Assembly: GCF_013093415.1 (NCBI RefSeq)
Contig: NZ_JABFBC010000001.1
Span: 434,001 to 498,000 of the forward strand
DNA: 64,000 nt
Direction of reading: 5' to 3'
DNA from: Halovulum dunhuangense
Lineage (GTDB): Bacteria > Pseudomonadota > Alphaproteobacteria > Rhodobacterales > Rhodobacteraceae
Shown: piece by piece, positions 27,348 to 35,203 of the stretch
Layout of the letters: every line of letters begins with the position of its first letter
Numbering within the stretch: the stretch's first letter is position 1
Position numbers and translations under genes: made by a program
Notes under the pieces: model-generated
Told to the model about the DNA's origin: nothing
Database searches by the model: none
The model's input: only the letters and a program-made list of their open reading frames with translations

Positions 27348-28409
27348 TCAGGCCGACAACTCGTTGCCGTGCGCGCCCCAGATCAGCTGCCGCAGCCCCA
27401 GCGCCGCGCCCGCGATGATCGCGGCAAACGTCACCGGCGCGCTGTAGGCCAGCAGCGAGAAGGCCGACAGCCCCTGCCCGATGCTGCACCCGACCGCCGT
27501 CACGCCGCCGGTGCCCATCAGGAACGCGCCGATCATCTGGCGGCGCAATTCGCGCGGATCCTCGCAGGCCTCCCAGCGGAACTGGCGCTTCATCAGCGAC
27601 CCGAGAAACGCCCCCGTCGCGACCCCCACGACCGATCCGATGCCGAAATTCAGCGCCGCCCCCGAGGTGGTCATGGCGTAGATCAGCGTCTCGCCCAGGG
27701 GCCCGGAAAAGCTGTGGGTGGTCACGCGCACCGGCTCGAACCCGGTGCTGGAAATCCATTGCGTCCCGGCCCAGCCCGACACGATGGCAAGCCCGACCGC
27801 CACCGCCCAGGCCAGCTTGCGCCAATCCGCCCGGAACCGGGCCGAGGACAGCGCCAGCGCCAGCAGCAGCGCGCCTGCCACCACGCCGAACAGCGTCGGC
27901 GAAAGCCCCGTCGCCCGGCTTGCCAGATGGGCAAGGCCCGGAACCTCTGCGGCCAGTTCCTGCGGGAACAGCCAGACCCGCAGCATGCCCGTCGGGCCCG
28001 CGATCGCCATGTAGGCCGACACCGCCATCACCAGCAGGATCACGAAACTGCGCATGTCCCCGCCACCCGCGCGCGCCAGCGCGCCGTAGCCGCAATTGCC
28101 CGCCAGCGCCATTCCATAGCCGAACATCGCCCCGCCCACGATGCTGGCGATGGGGTTCCATGCCGGCATCAGGAAGATCGCCTCGCGCGGATCGAGCCGG
28201 CCCAGCCCCATCAGGGCGAAGCTGCCGATCATGGCCACGCCGATGGCAACCAGCCACATGCGCATCCGCCGGTCGTCGCTGCCGTAAAGCCAGTCCTCTA
28301 TGGCGCCAAGGGTGCAGAACCGTCCCAGGCGGGCGGCAAGCCCCAGGACGACGCCGCCGGCCAGACCGATGAGCGCGGTCAGCTGACCGTCGGTGATCAG
28401 GTCCATCAT
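27348..28409 (-). CDS. soxT: YeeE/YedE-family transporter, SoxT-like
   Basis: The 353-aa membrane protein has about nine helices and repeated cysteine-containing motifs (RFCTLGA, GNCGYGALARA, GCSIGQG) of the YeeE/YedE family. TsuA-type members import thiosulfate through such cysteines, and SoxT proteins beside sox operons are proposed sulfur-compound transporters linked to SoxR signalling. The position after soxR in the regulatory arm makes SoxT the best name. The transported molecule is inferred. Confidence 0.8.
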   Translation of the reverse strand: MMDLITDGQLTALIGLAGGVVLGLAARLGRFCTLGAIEDWLYGSDDRRMRMWLVAIGVAMIGSFALMGLGRLDPREAIFLMPAWNPIASIVGGAMFGYGMALAGNCGYGALARAGGGDMRSFVILLVMAVSAYMAIAGPTGMLRVWLFPQELAAEVPGLAHLASRATGLSPTLFGVVAGALLLALALSSARFRADWRKLAWAVAVGLAIVSGWAGTQWISSTGFEPVRVTTHSFSGPLGETLIYAMTTSGAALNFGIGSVVGVATGAFLGSLMKRQFRWEACEDPRELRRQMIGAFLMGTGGVTAVGCSIGQGLSAFSLLAYSAPVTFAAIIAGAALGLRQLIWGAHGNELSA

Positions 28410-28436
28410 TCCCTCCCGCCGGCCGCCCGGACCCTT

Positions 28437-28793
28437 CTAGCGGGGGTCCTTGTCGCGGCAGAACATGTCGTAGACGACCTCGATGATCCGCCTCGGCCGA
28501 TCATCGGTCAAGCTGTAGTAGATCGCCTTTCCGTCGCGACGCGCCTTGACCAGGCCCTGAAGCCTGAGCCGCGCCAGCTGCTGCGAGACGGCCGCCTGCC
28601 GCGCGCCCAGGAACTGCTCCAGCTCGGTGACGGACTTCTCGCCGGTCAGCAGGTAGCACAGGATCAGCAGGCGGCTTTCCTGCCCCAGCGCCTTGAGGAA
28701 TTCCGACGCGTCGGTCGCGGCAGAGACGATCTTCTCGATCTCGGCCTCGGACAGGTCGTCCGAAAGCACGGGAAGTGGCGCCAGCCCCTCCAT
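28437..28793 (-). CDS. soxR: ArsR-family sulfane-sulfur-responsive repressor SoxR
   Basis: The 118-aa winged-helix protein is a typical ArsR/SmtB repressor with recognition helix RQAAVSQQLARLRLQGLV. C46 and C112 are 66 residues apart, the same spacing as the C41/C107 pair that forms a tetrasulfide bridge in SqrR of Rhodobacter capsulatus. No other cysteine is present. It therefore likely represses the sox genes and releases DNA when sulfane sulfur accumulates. It begins 2 nt after the stop of the HbpS-like gene, so they share a transcript. Confidence 0.92.
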   Translation of the reverse strand: MEGLAPLPVLSDDLSEAEIEKIVSAATDASEFLKALGQESRLLILCYLLTGEKSVTELEQFLGARQAAVSQQLARLRLQGLVKARRDGKAIYYSLTDDRPRRIIEVVYDMFCRDKDPR

Positions 28794-28795
28794 CG

Positions 28796-29305
28796 TCAGA
28801 ACGCGATCAGGTCGGCGATGGCCTCGATCCCGGCGCGGGCGCAGGCGTCGTCGGCCTCGGGGGTCGGCGCGCCGGAAATGCCGATCGCCGCGACGATCGA
28901 CCCTTCGGCCGATTCGACCGGCACCCCGCCACCCAGCGGCAGCGCCTGGCTGATGTGGCGGATCCCGCCCGACACCGTCTCGGGCCGGGTGTTCTGGTCC
29001 AGCGTCACGGTATCGGTGCGGAAGCTGGCCGCCGTCCAGGCCTTGCGCATCGCCGTCTCGTGGACATGGGCGCCGGCAAAGCGATCCCTTAGAAAGATCT
29101 GCGGCACGCCCATCCGGTCCACCACGGCGACGCCGACCTGGAAACCCTCGGCGCGGCAATGCTCAAGTGCGGCCTGCGCCATCTCCAGCGCGACCTCGGG
29201 CTTCAGCATCTGGAAATCGACATAGGGGCTGTCGTCCTGTGCGAGTGCCGGGCCCCCTGCCGCCAGCATCAGCACCGCCGCAAGCATCGACGAACGGATC
29301 ATCAT
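28796..29305 (-). CDS. Secreted HbpS/GlcG-like (DUF336) protein in the sox locus
   Basis: The 169-aa protein has a signal peptide (VLMLAAGGPALAQ) and the GlcG/HbpS fold: VAVVDRMGVPQIFLRD, HVHETAMRKAWTAASF, and a Gly-rich GGGVPVESAEGSIVAAIGISGAP stretch. HbpS of Streptomyces is an extracellular haem-binding redox sensor. Here it could bind haem or redox ligands in the periplasm. The ATG overlaps the soxS stop (ATGA), and soxR follows by 2 nt, so it is locked into the regulatory operon. Its role in sulfur oxidation is unknown. Confidence 0.75.
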   Translation of the reverse strand: MMIRSSMLAAVLMLAAGGPALAQDDSPYVDFQMLKPEVALEMAQAALEHCRAEGFQVGVAVVDRMGVPQIFLRDRFAGAHVHETAMRKAWTAASFRTDTVTLDQNTRPETVSGGIRHISQALPLGGGVPVESAEGSIVAAIGISGAPTPEADDACARAGIEAIADLIAF

Positions 29306-29685
29306 CCTTCTCCCTCGTTGTTGTTGGGGGTCCGTGGCAGCTCGTCCACCAGCCGCGTCAGCAGACCCCAGAAGAAATCCTCGCCCGGATAGCCCTCGAT
29401 CCGGCCGATCTCGGCGCCGTCATGCACCAGCACGAAGGTCGGCGTATAGACGATCCGCCCGATCTCGGGCAGGTCCGCGGGCATCGGGGCCGCGATCGAC
29501 ACCCGGCGCAGCGGCGCGCGCTCACCCTCCGCCGTCTTCGGATAGATCGGCCCGATCTCCTCGGTCCATTTCGCGCACCAATAGCAGCCCGGCGCGTCGA
29601 ACATGACCAGCTCCTGCGCGCCCGCGAAAGCGGGGCCCAGGGCCAGGGCCGCCGCCAGGGCGGCGCGGGTCGTCAAGCGGCGCAC
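29302..29685 (-). CDS. soxS: Periplasmic thioredoxin-like protein SoxS
   Basis: The 127-aa protein has a signal peptide (ALAAALALGPAFAGA) and a thioredoxin fold with active site C34-Y-W-C37. SoxS keeps SoxY in a reduced, active state in Paracoccus. The start is GTG with AAAGGA 7 nt upstream; a TTG two codons earlier is the alternative. It is the first gene of the minus-strand regulatory arm, divergent from soxV over 77 nt. Confidence 0.85.
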   Translation of the reverse strand: MRRLTTRAALAAALALGPAFAGAQELVMFDAPGCYWCAKWTEEIGPIYPKTAEGERAPLRRVSIAAPMPADLPEIGRIVYTPTFVLVHDGAEIGRIEGYPGEDFFWGLLTRLVDELPRTPNNNEGEG

Positions 29686-29696
29686 GAACAATTCCT

Positions 29697-29724
29697 TTGA
29701 CCTTTCACTTACGCAATATTTAAT
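29697..29724 (+). promoter_or_regulatory. Promoter of soxVW
   Basis: TTGACC (29697-29702), a 16-nt spacer and TTTAAT (29719-29724): each box matches the sigma-70 consensus at five of six positions. Transcription would start near 29731, inside or just before the operator-like dyad. On the other strand TTGATC overlaps the same dyad and may be the -35 of soxS. Confidence 0.6.
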
Positions 29725-29736
29725 ACGAATATGTTG

Positions 29737-29750
29737 TTCGATCAATCGAA
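29737..29750. promoter_or_regulatory. Candidate SoxR operator between soxS and soxV
   Basis: TTCGATCAATCGAA is a 14-nt dyad with 6-bp arms, giving TTC-N8-GAA. This keeps the geometry of the SqrR-type consensus ATTC-N8-GAAT (6 of 8 bases). A GAAT half-site lies just upstream at 29727-29730. A bound SoxR would cover the soxV start site and the soxS -35. Confidence 0.5.
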
Positions 29751-29762
29751 GGATCAAGGTGC

Positions 29763-30503
29763 ATGTTCGACATCTCCTATGCCGGGGCAGGATTCGCCGG
29801 CCTGCTGTCGTTCCTGTCGCCCTGCATCCTGCCCATCGTGCCGTTCTACCTCAGCTACATGGCGGGTGTCTCGATCAATCAGGCCAATGCCGACGGCACC
29901 CTGACGCCGGCCGTCCGCCGCAAGGCGATCCTCGGCGCGGTGTTCTTCGCCGCGGGCGTCATCACCATCTTCATGGGGCTCGGCGCCACCGCCAGCCTGT
30001 TCGGGCAGATGGTCCGCGAGTGGTTCACCGTGCTGAAATACGCCGCCGCCGCGATCATCTTCGCGATGGGGCTGCATTTCCTGGGCGTCATCCGCATCGG
30101 CATCCTCTATCGCCAGCTGCGCGCCGACAGCGCCGGATCGACCAGCTGGGGGCTTGTCGGCTCCTTCGTGATCGGCATGGCCTTCGCCTTCGGCTGGACA
30201 CCCTGCGTGGGTCCGGTGCTGGCCGCGATCCTGTTCACCGCCGCGGCCGAGGAAAGCGCCCGGCAGGGGGCGATGCTGCTCTTCGTCTATGGCGCGGGCA
30301 TGACGTTTCCCTTCATCCTGGCGGCGGCCTTCATCGGGCCCTTCATCCGGTTTTCCCAGCGCTTCCGCCGCCATCTCGGCTTGATCGAAAAGGGGATGGG
30401 GGTTTTCCTGATCCTGTTCGCGGTGCTGATCGCGACGGACAGCATCAACTACATCGCGCAATGGATGCTTTCCATCGCGCCCGACATCGGCGTCCTGCGT
30501 TAA
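29763..30503 (+). CDS. soxV: CcdA-type thiol-electron transporter SoxV
   Basis: The 246-aa membrane protein of the CcdA/DsbD family carries reducing equivalents from cytoplasmic thioredoxin across the membrane. Redox cysteines are C21 (SPCILP) and C148 (TPCVGP), each in a Pro-flanked helix. Six hydrophobic segments are visible. SoxV reduces SoxW or SoxS and so supports SoxY. AAGG lies 4 nt before the ATG. It is the first gene of the structural operon. Confidence 0.93.
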   Translation: MFDISYAGAGFAGLLSFLSPCILPIVPFYLSYMAGVSINQANADGTLTPAVRRKAILGAVFFAAGVITIFMGLGATASLFGQMVREWFTVLKYAAAAIIFAMGLHFLGVIRIGILYRQLRADSAGSTSWGLVGSFVIGMAFAFGWTPCVGPVLAAILFTAAAEESARQGAMLLFVYGAGMTFPFILAAAFIGPFIRFSQRFRRHLGLIEKGMGVFLILFAVLIATDSINYIAQWMLSIAPDIGVLR

Positions 30504-30523
30504 GGACCAAGAGGGAGGAACTC

Positions 30524-31093
30524 ATGCGAAAGATGCTTCTGGCGATCCCGCTTCTGCTGGCCTGGGCCGCGACCGCGCTTGCGGTCGAACTGGGCGATGA
30601 CGGCCTGCACAAGACGCCCTGGATGCGCGACACCTTCAAGGATCTGCGCGAGGACCTGGCCGAGGCCAATGCCGAGGGCAAGCGCCTTGCGGTCATCATC
30701 GAACAGCGTGGCTGCATCTACTGCACCCGCATGCACGAGGAAGTGTTCCCCGTGCCCGAGATAGACGCCCTGCTGAACGAGAAGTTCTTCTTCGTCCAGA
30801 TCAACATGTTCGGCGACATCGAGGTGACGGACTTCGACGGCGAGAGCCTGCCCGAGCGCGAGATCACCCGCAAATGGGGCGCGCTGTTCACGCCCACGCT
30901 GATGTTCTTCCCGGAATCGGTCGTGGACGGCGTGACCGCCCAGCAGGCCTCCGTCGCCACCATGCCGGGGGCCTTCGGCAAGGGCACGACCTACAACCTG
31001 CTCAACTGGGTGCTGGAGCATGGCTACGAGGGCGAGGAGAGCTTTCAGAAGTATCATGCCCGCAAACTTGCGGATTCCCCGGTCGGTGAATGA
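30524..31093 (+). CDS. soxW: Periplasmic thioredoxin SoxW
   Basis: The 189-aa protein has a signal peptide (LLAIPLLLAWAATALA) and a thioredoxin-like fold with C64-I-Y-C67, followed by a cis-Pro FTPTLMFF. It accepts electrons from SoxV. GAGGGAGG precedes the ATG. The 21-nt gap to soxV shows co-transcription. A second control region follows, before soxX. Confidence 0.9.
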   Translation: MRKMLLAIPLLLAWAATALAVELGDDGLHKTPWMRDTFKDLREDLAEANAEGKRLAVIIEQRGCIYCTRMHEEVFPVPEIDALLNEKFFFVQINMFGDIEVTDFDGESLPEREITRKWGALFTPTLMFFPESVVDGVTAQQASVATMPGAFGKGTTYNLLNWVLEHGYEGEESFQKYHARKLADSPVGE

Positions 31094-31109
31094 GGGCGCC
31101 GGCCGGCAT

Positions 31110-31141
31110 ATCATTAAATTCGTCGATGCGAATTTAATGAT
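31110..31141. promoter_or_regulatory. SoxR operator upstream of soxX
   Basis: This is a perfect dyad with 13-bp arms (31110-31122 and 31129-31141) around a 6-nt centre. Its core at 31118-31133 reads ATTC-N8-GAAT, exactly the SqrR-type operator consensus. TGGACA starts at its right edge (31141-31146) and can serve as a -35 with TACGCT (31165-31170, spacer 18). A repressor here would block the soxX promoter. SoxR of related bacteria is known to bind soxS-soxV and soxW-soxX intergenic regions. Confidence 0.75.
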
Positions 31142-31204
31142 GGACAAATCTGCCGCACCGGCGGTACGCTCTCGCATACAAACAAGAGTCTGGGGAGGGA
31201 TGGG

Positions 31205-31672
31205 ATGAAGATCTGGCTCAGCGCCGCAATAGCCCTGGCAGGCGTCTCGGTGGCCGCCGCCGAGGTGATCGAGCCCACGGATGTAAGGTTCGAGAACGGG
31301 GCCATCATGGAATCGTTGACCGGCGTGCCCGGCGATCCGGCCGAGGGGCGCAAGGTGATGAACCGCGGCGCCGGCAACTGCATCGCCTGCCACGAGGTGT
31401 CCGCCCTGTCCGACCTGCCCTTCCATGGCGAGGTCGGCCCGCTGCTCGACGGTGTCGGCTCCCGCTGGACCGAGGCGGAACTGCGCGGGTTGGTGGCCAA
31501 CCCCAAGATGATGTTCGAGGGAACGATCATGCCCGCCTTCTACAAGACCGAGGGGTTCATCCGTCCCGGCGAAGGCTATACTGCGAAGGCACCCGAGGGG
31601 CCGCTCAAGCCGATCCTCTCGGCGCAACAGATCGAAGACGTGGTCGCGTTCCTGATGACGCTGACCGACTGA
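31205..31672 (+). CDS. soxX: Sulfur oxidation cytochrome c SoxX
   Basis: SoxX pairs with SoxA and takes electrons when thiosulfate is joined to SoxY. The 155-aa protein has a signal peptide (residues 1-19) and one haem site C59-I-A-C62-H63, with the likely distal ligand M109 (EGTIMPAF). The start has GGGGAGGGATG just upstream. It opens the soxXYZAB block behind the SoxR dyad. Confidence 0.95.
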   Translation: MKIWLSAAIALAGVSVAAAEVIEPTDVRFENGAIMESLTGVPGDPAEGRKVMNRGAGNCIACHEVSALSDLPFHGEVGPLLDGVGSRWTEAELRGLVANPKMMFEGTIMPAFYKTEGFIRPGEGYTAKAPEGPLKPILSAQQIEDVVAFLMTLTD

Positions 31673-31697
31673 CACCGGAACCCGCAAGGAGACCCCA

Positions 31698-32120
31698 ATG
31701 ATCCTGACCAGACGTGCAATCATGCAGATCGGGGCGGGCGCGGCCGTGGCCGCCGGCCTGACCCCGTTCATGGCCTCGGCCAAGAAATATGACGATGCGC
31801 TCGCCGAATTCACCGGCGGCGCCGAGGTGATCGACGGCGAGATCGAGCTGACCACGCCCGAGATCGCCGAGAACGGCAACACCGTGCCCGTGTCGGTCGC
31901 GGCGCCCGGCGCGGCGATGATCGCCATCTTCGCCGACGGCAACCCCGAGGCCGAGGTCGCGGTGTTCACCTTCGGCCCGCTTGCCGGCTCGCAGGCCGCC
32001 TCGACCCGCATCCGGCTAGCGCAGACGCAGAACGTCATCGCGGTCGCGCAGATGGGCGATGGCAGCTTCCGCCGTGTCGCCCGCGAAGTGAAGGTCACCA
32101 TCGGCGGCTGCGGCGGCTGA
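31698..32120 (+). CDS. soxY: Sulfur carrier protein SoxY
   Basis: SoxY carries all pathway intermediates on a swinging C-terminal cysteine. The 140-aa protein ends in GGCGG (C138), the diagnostic motif. The N-terminus has a Tat-like signal (TRRAIMQIGAGAAVAAG), so SoxY is exported folded and SoxZ, which lacks a signal, can travel with it. An AAGGAG precedes the ATG. Confidence 0.97.
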   Translation: MILTRRAIMQIGAGAAVAAGLTPFMASAKKYDDALAEFTGGAEVIDGEIELTTPEIAENGNTVPVSVAAPGAAMIAIFADGNPEAEVAVFTFGPLAGSQAASTRIRLAQTQNVIAVAQMGDGSFRRVAREVKVTIGGCGG

Positions 32121-32145
32121 TCCCAGGGACGTAAGGAGAAACATC

Positions 32146-32475
32146 ATGGCAACCGGAGTTAAACCCCGCGTCCGCGCACCCAAGACCGCCACCCCAGGCG
32201 AGGTCGTGGTCCTCAAGACGCTGATCAGCCACCCGATGGAAAGCGGCCAGCGCCGCGATTCCGATGGCAACATCATCCCCCGCTCGATCATCAACCGCTT
32301 CACCTGCACCTATGGTGGCGAGACCGTGATCGAGATGGAACTGCACGGCGCGATCTCGACCAACCCCTACATCGAGTTCGAGGCGAAGGTGCCCGCCTCC
32401 GGCGAGTTCGTCTTCACCTGGTACGACGATGACGGCGACGTCTACGAAGAGCGCGCAGAGGTGACCGTCGCCTGA
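32146..32475 (+). CDS. soxZ: Sulfur oxidation protein SoxZ
   Basis: SoxZ is the 109-aa Ig-like partner that forms the SoxYZ heterodimer. Visible family features are VVLKTLISHPMESGQRRD, the IPRSIINRFTCTYGGE segment and the end FVFTWYDDDGDVYEE. It has no signal peptide, in keeping with hitch-hiker export with SoxY. A TAAGGAG Shine-Dalgarno is present. Confidence 0.97.
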   Translation: MATGVKPRVRAPKTATPGEVVVLKTLISHPMESGQRRDSDGNIIPRSIINRFTCTYGGETVIEMELHGAISTNPYIEFEAKVPASGEFVFTWYDDDGDVYEERAEVTVA

Positions 32476-32518
32476 CGGTCGCCACCACAACACAAGAACA
32501 ATACCGGGAGGGACTGGC

Positions 32519-33376
32519 GTGAAACAGGGAACGAGGCTGCTGCTGGCCACTGCATCCATCGCGATCATGGCCACGGGCGCGGCGATGGCCGACGAGGATG
32601 CCGAGCTGGTGATCAACGGCGAGATCGAGATGATCGAGCGCACCACGCCGCCCGCCCATCTGGATGGCGCGCTGGGCGACACCATCATGTCGGGCTGGAT
32701 CTTCCGCGAGGACGAGACCCAGGCCTTCCAGATGGACGACTTCGAGAACCCGGCGATGATCTACGTCGACAAGGCGATGGACATGTTCGAGACGGTGGAC
32801 GGCGCCGCCGGCCAGGCCTGTTCTTCCTGCCACACGGACGTGGCCGAGTTCGAGGGGCTGCGCACCCAGCTGCCCCGCGTGAACGAGGCGACCGGCAAGC
32901 TCGAGACGATGGAGGATATCATCAACGGCTGCCGGACCGGGCGGATGCAGGCCGACGCCTGGAAATGGTCCAGCGAGGAAATGCAGTCCATGGTCTCGCT
33001 GATCGGTCTCCAATCCCGCGGCATGCCGATGGACGTGGCGATCGACGGCCCCGCCCAGAGCTTCTGGGAAGAGGGCAAGGAGATGTACTACACCCGCTAC
33101 GGCCAGCTGGAACTGTCCTGCGCCAACTGCCACGAGGACAACTGGGGCAACATGATCCGGGCCGACCACCTGAGCCAGGGCATGACCAACGGTTTCCCGA
33201 CCTATCGCCTCAGCGCGACGCGGCTGATCTCCCAGCACAACCGCTTCCGCGGCTGTATCCGCGACACGATGGCGGAAAGCTTTGCCGAAGGCTCGGACGA
33301 GTTCCGCGCCCTCGAGCTGTATGTCGCCTCGCGCGGCAACGGTCTGTCGGTGGAAACCCCGGCCGTCCGTCAGTAA
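32519..33376 (+). CDS. soxA: Sulfur oxidation c-type cytochrome SoxA (dihaem)
   Basis: SoxAX starts the pathway by coupling thiosulfate to SoxY. The 285-aa SoxA has a signal peptide (to about residue 24) and two CXXCH haem sites (C101-H105 and C201-H205). C138 and C246 are present; the latter (RGCIRD) is the active-site cysteine that becomes a persulfide haem ligand. The two haem sites place it in the dihaem class seen in Paracoccus and Rhodovulum. The start is GTG with GGGAGGGA upstream. Confidence 0.95.
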   Translation: MKQGTRLLLATASIAIMATGAAMADEDAELVINGEIEMIERTTPPAHLDGALGDTIMSGWIFREDETQAFQMDDFENPAMIYVDKAMDMFETVDGAAGQACSSCHTDVAEFEGLRTQLPRVNEATGKLETMEDIINGCRTGRMQADAWKWSSEEMQSMVSLIGLQSRGMPMDVAIDGPAQSFWEEGKEMYYTRYGQLELSCANCHEDNWGNMIRADHLSQGMTNGFPTYRLSATRLISQHNRFRGCIRDTMAESFAEGSDEFRALELYVASRGNGLSVETPAVRQ

Positions 33377-33402
33377 CGACAACCGGACCCCAGCCGGCCC
33401 CA

Positions 33403-33430
33403 CCCTGCCCGGAGCGATCGCCGGGCAGGG
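33403..33430 (+). other. Stable hairpin between soxA and soxB
   Basis: CCCTGCCCGG (33403-33412) and CCGGGCAGGG (33421-33430) form a perfect 10-bp GC-rich stem with an 8-nt loop. There is no U-tract after it, so it is not a normal terminator. It may stabilise the soxXYZA part of the mRNA or partly limit read-through into soxB. Confidence 0.55.
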
Positions 33431-33465
33431 CACGGGGAAGCTGTGTCCATCAGAAAGGTGCGACG

Positions 33466-35160
33466 ATGATTTCGCGCAGGGATTTCCTTCAGGCCGGCAT
33501 GGCCACCGCCGCACTTTATGGGGCGTCGGGCTACGGCAACTGGTCGCGGCTGGCGGCCCAGCAGGCCCTGACCCAGGACGAGCTTCTGCGGTTCGACACC
33601 ACGGGCAACGTCTCGCTCATCCACATCACGGACATCCACGCCCATCTGCGCCCCGTGCATTTCCGCGAGCCCAGCATCAATCTCGGGGTGGGCGAGGCGC
33701 GCGGCCTGCCGCCCCACATCACCGGCGCCGACTACCGCCGCATGTACGGCCTGGATGACGGCAGCCCGCTTGCCTACGCGCTGACCCATGACGATTTCGC
33801 CGCGCTCGCCCGGACCTATGGCCGCATCGGCGGGCTCGACCGCGCCGCGACCGTGGTCAAGGCGATCCGCGCCGACCGCCCCGATGCGCTGCTTCTGGAC
33901 GGCGGCGACACCTGGCAGGGCAGCTACACCGCGCTCAGGACCGATGGCCGCGACGTGATCCGCGCGATGAACCTGCTCGGCGTCGAGGCGATGACCAGCC
34001 ACTGGGAATTCACCCTCGGCATCGACCGCGTGACCGAGATCGTCGAGAACGAGCTCGACTTCCCCTTCCTCGGGGCCAACATCTTCGACACCGAATGGGA
34101 CGAACGCGCCTACGAGCCCTACCGCTTCTTCGAGCGGGGCGGCGTGAAGATCGCCGTCATCGGCCAGGCCTTTCCCTACTTGCCCATCGCCAACCCCAGC
34201 TGGATGTTCCCGGGCCTCTCCTTCGGCGTGCGCGAGGAAAACATCGCCGAACTGGTGCAGGAAGTGCGCGACCAGGGCGCGGGGCTGGTGGTGCTGCTCT
34301 CGCACAACGGCTTCGACGTGGACCGCAAGCTGGCCGGCAACGTGCCCGGCATCGACGTGATCCTGACGGGCCACACCCATGACGCGCTGCCCGAGCCGGT
34401 GATCGTCGGCAAGACGCTGCTGATCGCGTCGGGCTCCCACGGCAAGTTCCTGACCCGCCTCGATCTGGACGTGCAGGACGGCGCGGTGAAGGGCTTTGCC
34501 CACAAGCTGATCCCGCTCTTCTCCGACGTGATCGCGCCCGACCCCGAGATGGCCGCCCTGATCGCTGAAGAGCGCGCACCCTACGAGTCGGAACTGACGG
34601 AGGTGCTGGGCCAGACCGACTCGCTTCTCTACCGGCGCGGCAATTTCAACGGCACCTGGGACGACCTGATCTGCCAGGCCCTGCTCGAGGAACGCGAGGC
34701 CGACATCGCGCTTTCGCCCGGCTTCCGCTGGGGCGCATCCGTCCTGCCCGGCGCCGACATCACGCGCGAGGATCTCTTTTCCGTCACCTCCATGAGCTAT
34801 CCCAGCGCCTACCGTTCCGAAATGACCGGAGAGATGCTGCACGCCATCCTCGAGGACGTGGCCGACAACCTGTTCAACCCCGACCCCTATTACCAGCAGG
34901 GCGGCGACATGGTCCGTGTGGGCGGCATGGGCTACCGCATCGACGTCACTCAGCCGATGGGCAGCCGCATCACCGAAATGACCCTGCTCAAGACCGGCGA
35001 AAAGCTGGATCCGGCGAAATCCTACGTCGTGTCCGGCTGGGCCAGCGTGAACGAGGAAACCGAGGGCCCGGCGATCTGGGACGTGGTGGAATCGCATATC
35101 CGCCGCCTCGGCACGGTGACACTCGAACCCAATACCAGCGTGGACGTCATCGGGGGCTGA
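33466..35160 (+). CDS. soxB: Thiosulfohydrolase SoxB
   Basis: SoxB hydrolyses the terminal sulfone of SoxY-S-sulfonate to release sulfate. The 564-aa protein is a two-Mn 5'-nucleotidase-family enzyme with metal motifs ITDIHAH (D56, H58), GGDTWQGS, LLSHNGFDVD and LTGHTHD. A Tat signal (SRRDFLQAGMA) is present. It begins at an ATG with AGAAAGGTGC upstream, the same 10-mer found before soxC. Confidence 0.97.
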   Translation: MISRRDFLQAGMATAALYGASGYGNWSRLAAQQALTQDELLRFDTTGNVSLIHITDIHAHLRPVHFREPSINLGVGEARGLPPHITGADYRRMYGLDDGSPLAYALTHDDFAALARTYGRIGGLDRAATVVKAIRADRPDALLLDGGDTWQGSYTALRTDGRDVIRAMNLLGVEAMTSHWEFTLGIDRVTEIVENELDFPFLGANIFDTEWDERAYEPYRFFERGGVKIAVIGQAFPYLPIANPSWMFPGLSFGVREENIAELVQEVRDQGAGLVVLLSHNGFDVDRKLAGNVPGIDVILTGHTHDALPEPVIVGKTLLIASGSHGKFLTRLDLDVQDGAVKGFAHKLIPLFSDVIAPDPEMAALIAEERAPYESELTEVLGQTDSLLYRRGNFNGTWDDLICQALLEEREADIALSPGFRWGASVLPGADITREDLFSVTSMSYPSAYRSEMTGEMLHAILEDVADNLFNPDPYYQQGGDMVRVGGMGYRIDVTQPMGSRITEMTLLKTGEKLDPAKSYVVSGWASVNEETEGPAIWDVVESHIRRLGTVTLEPNTSVDVIGG

Positions 35161-35203
35161 GGCCGGCCCCCGGCGCGAGATTCATTTGAGAAAGGTGCAA
35201 TCC

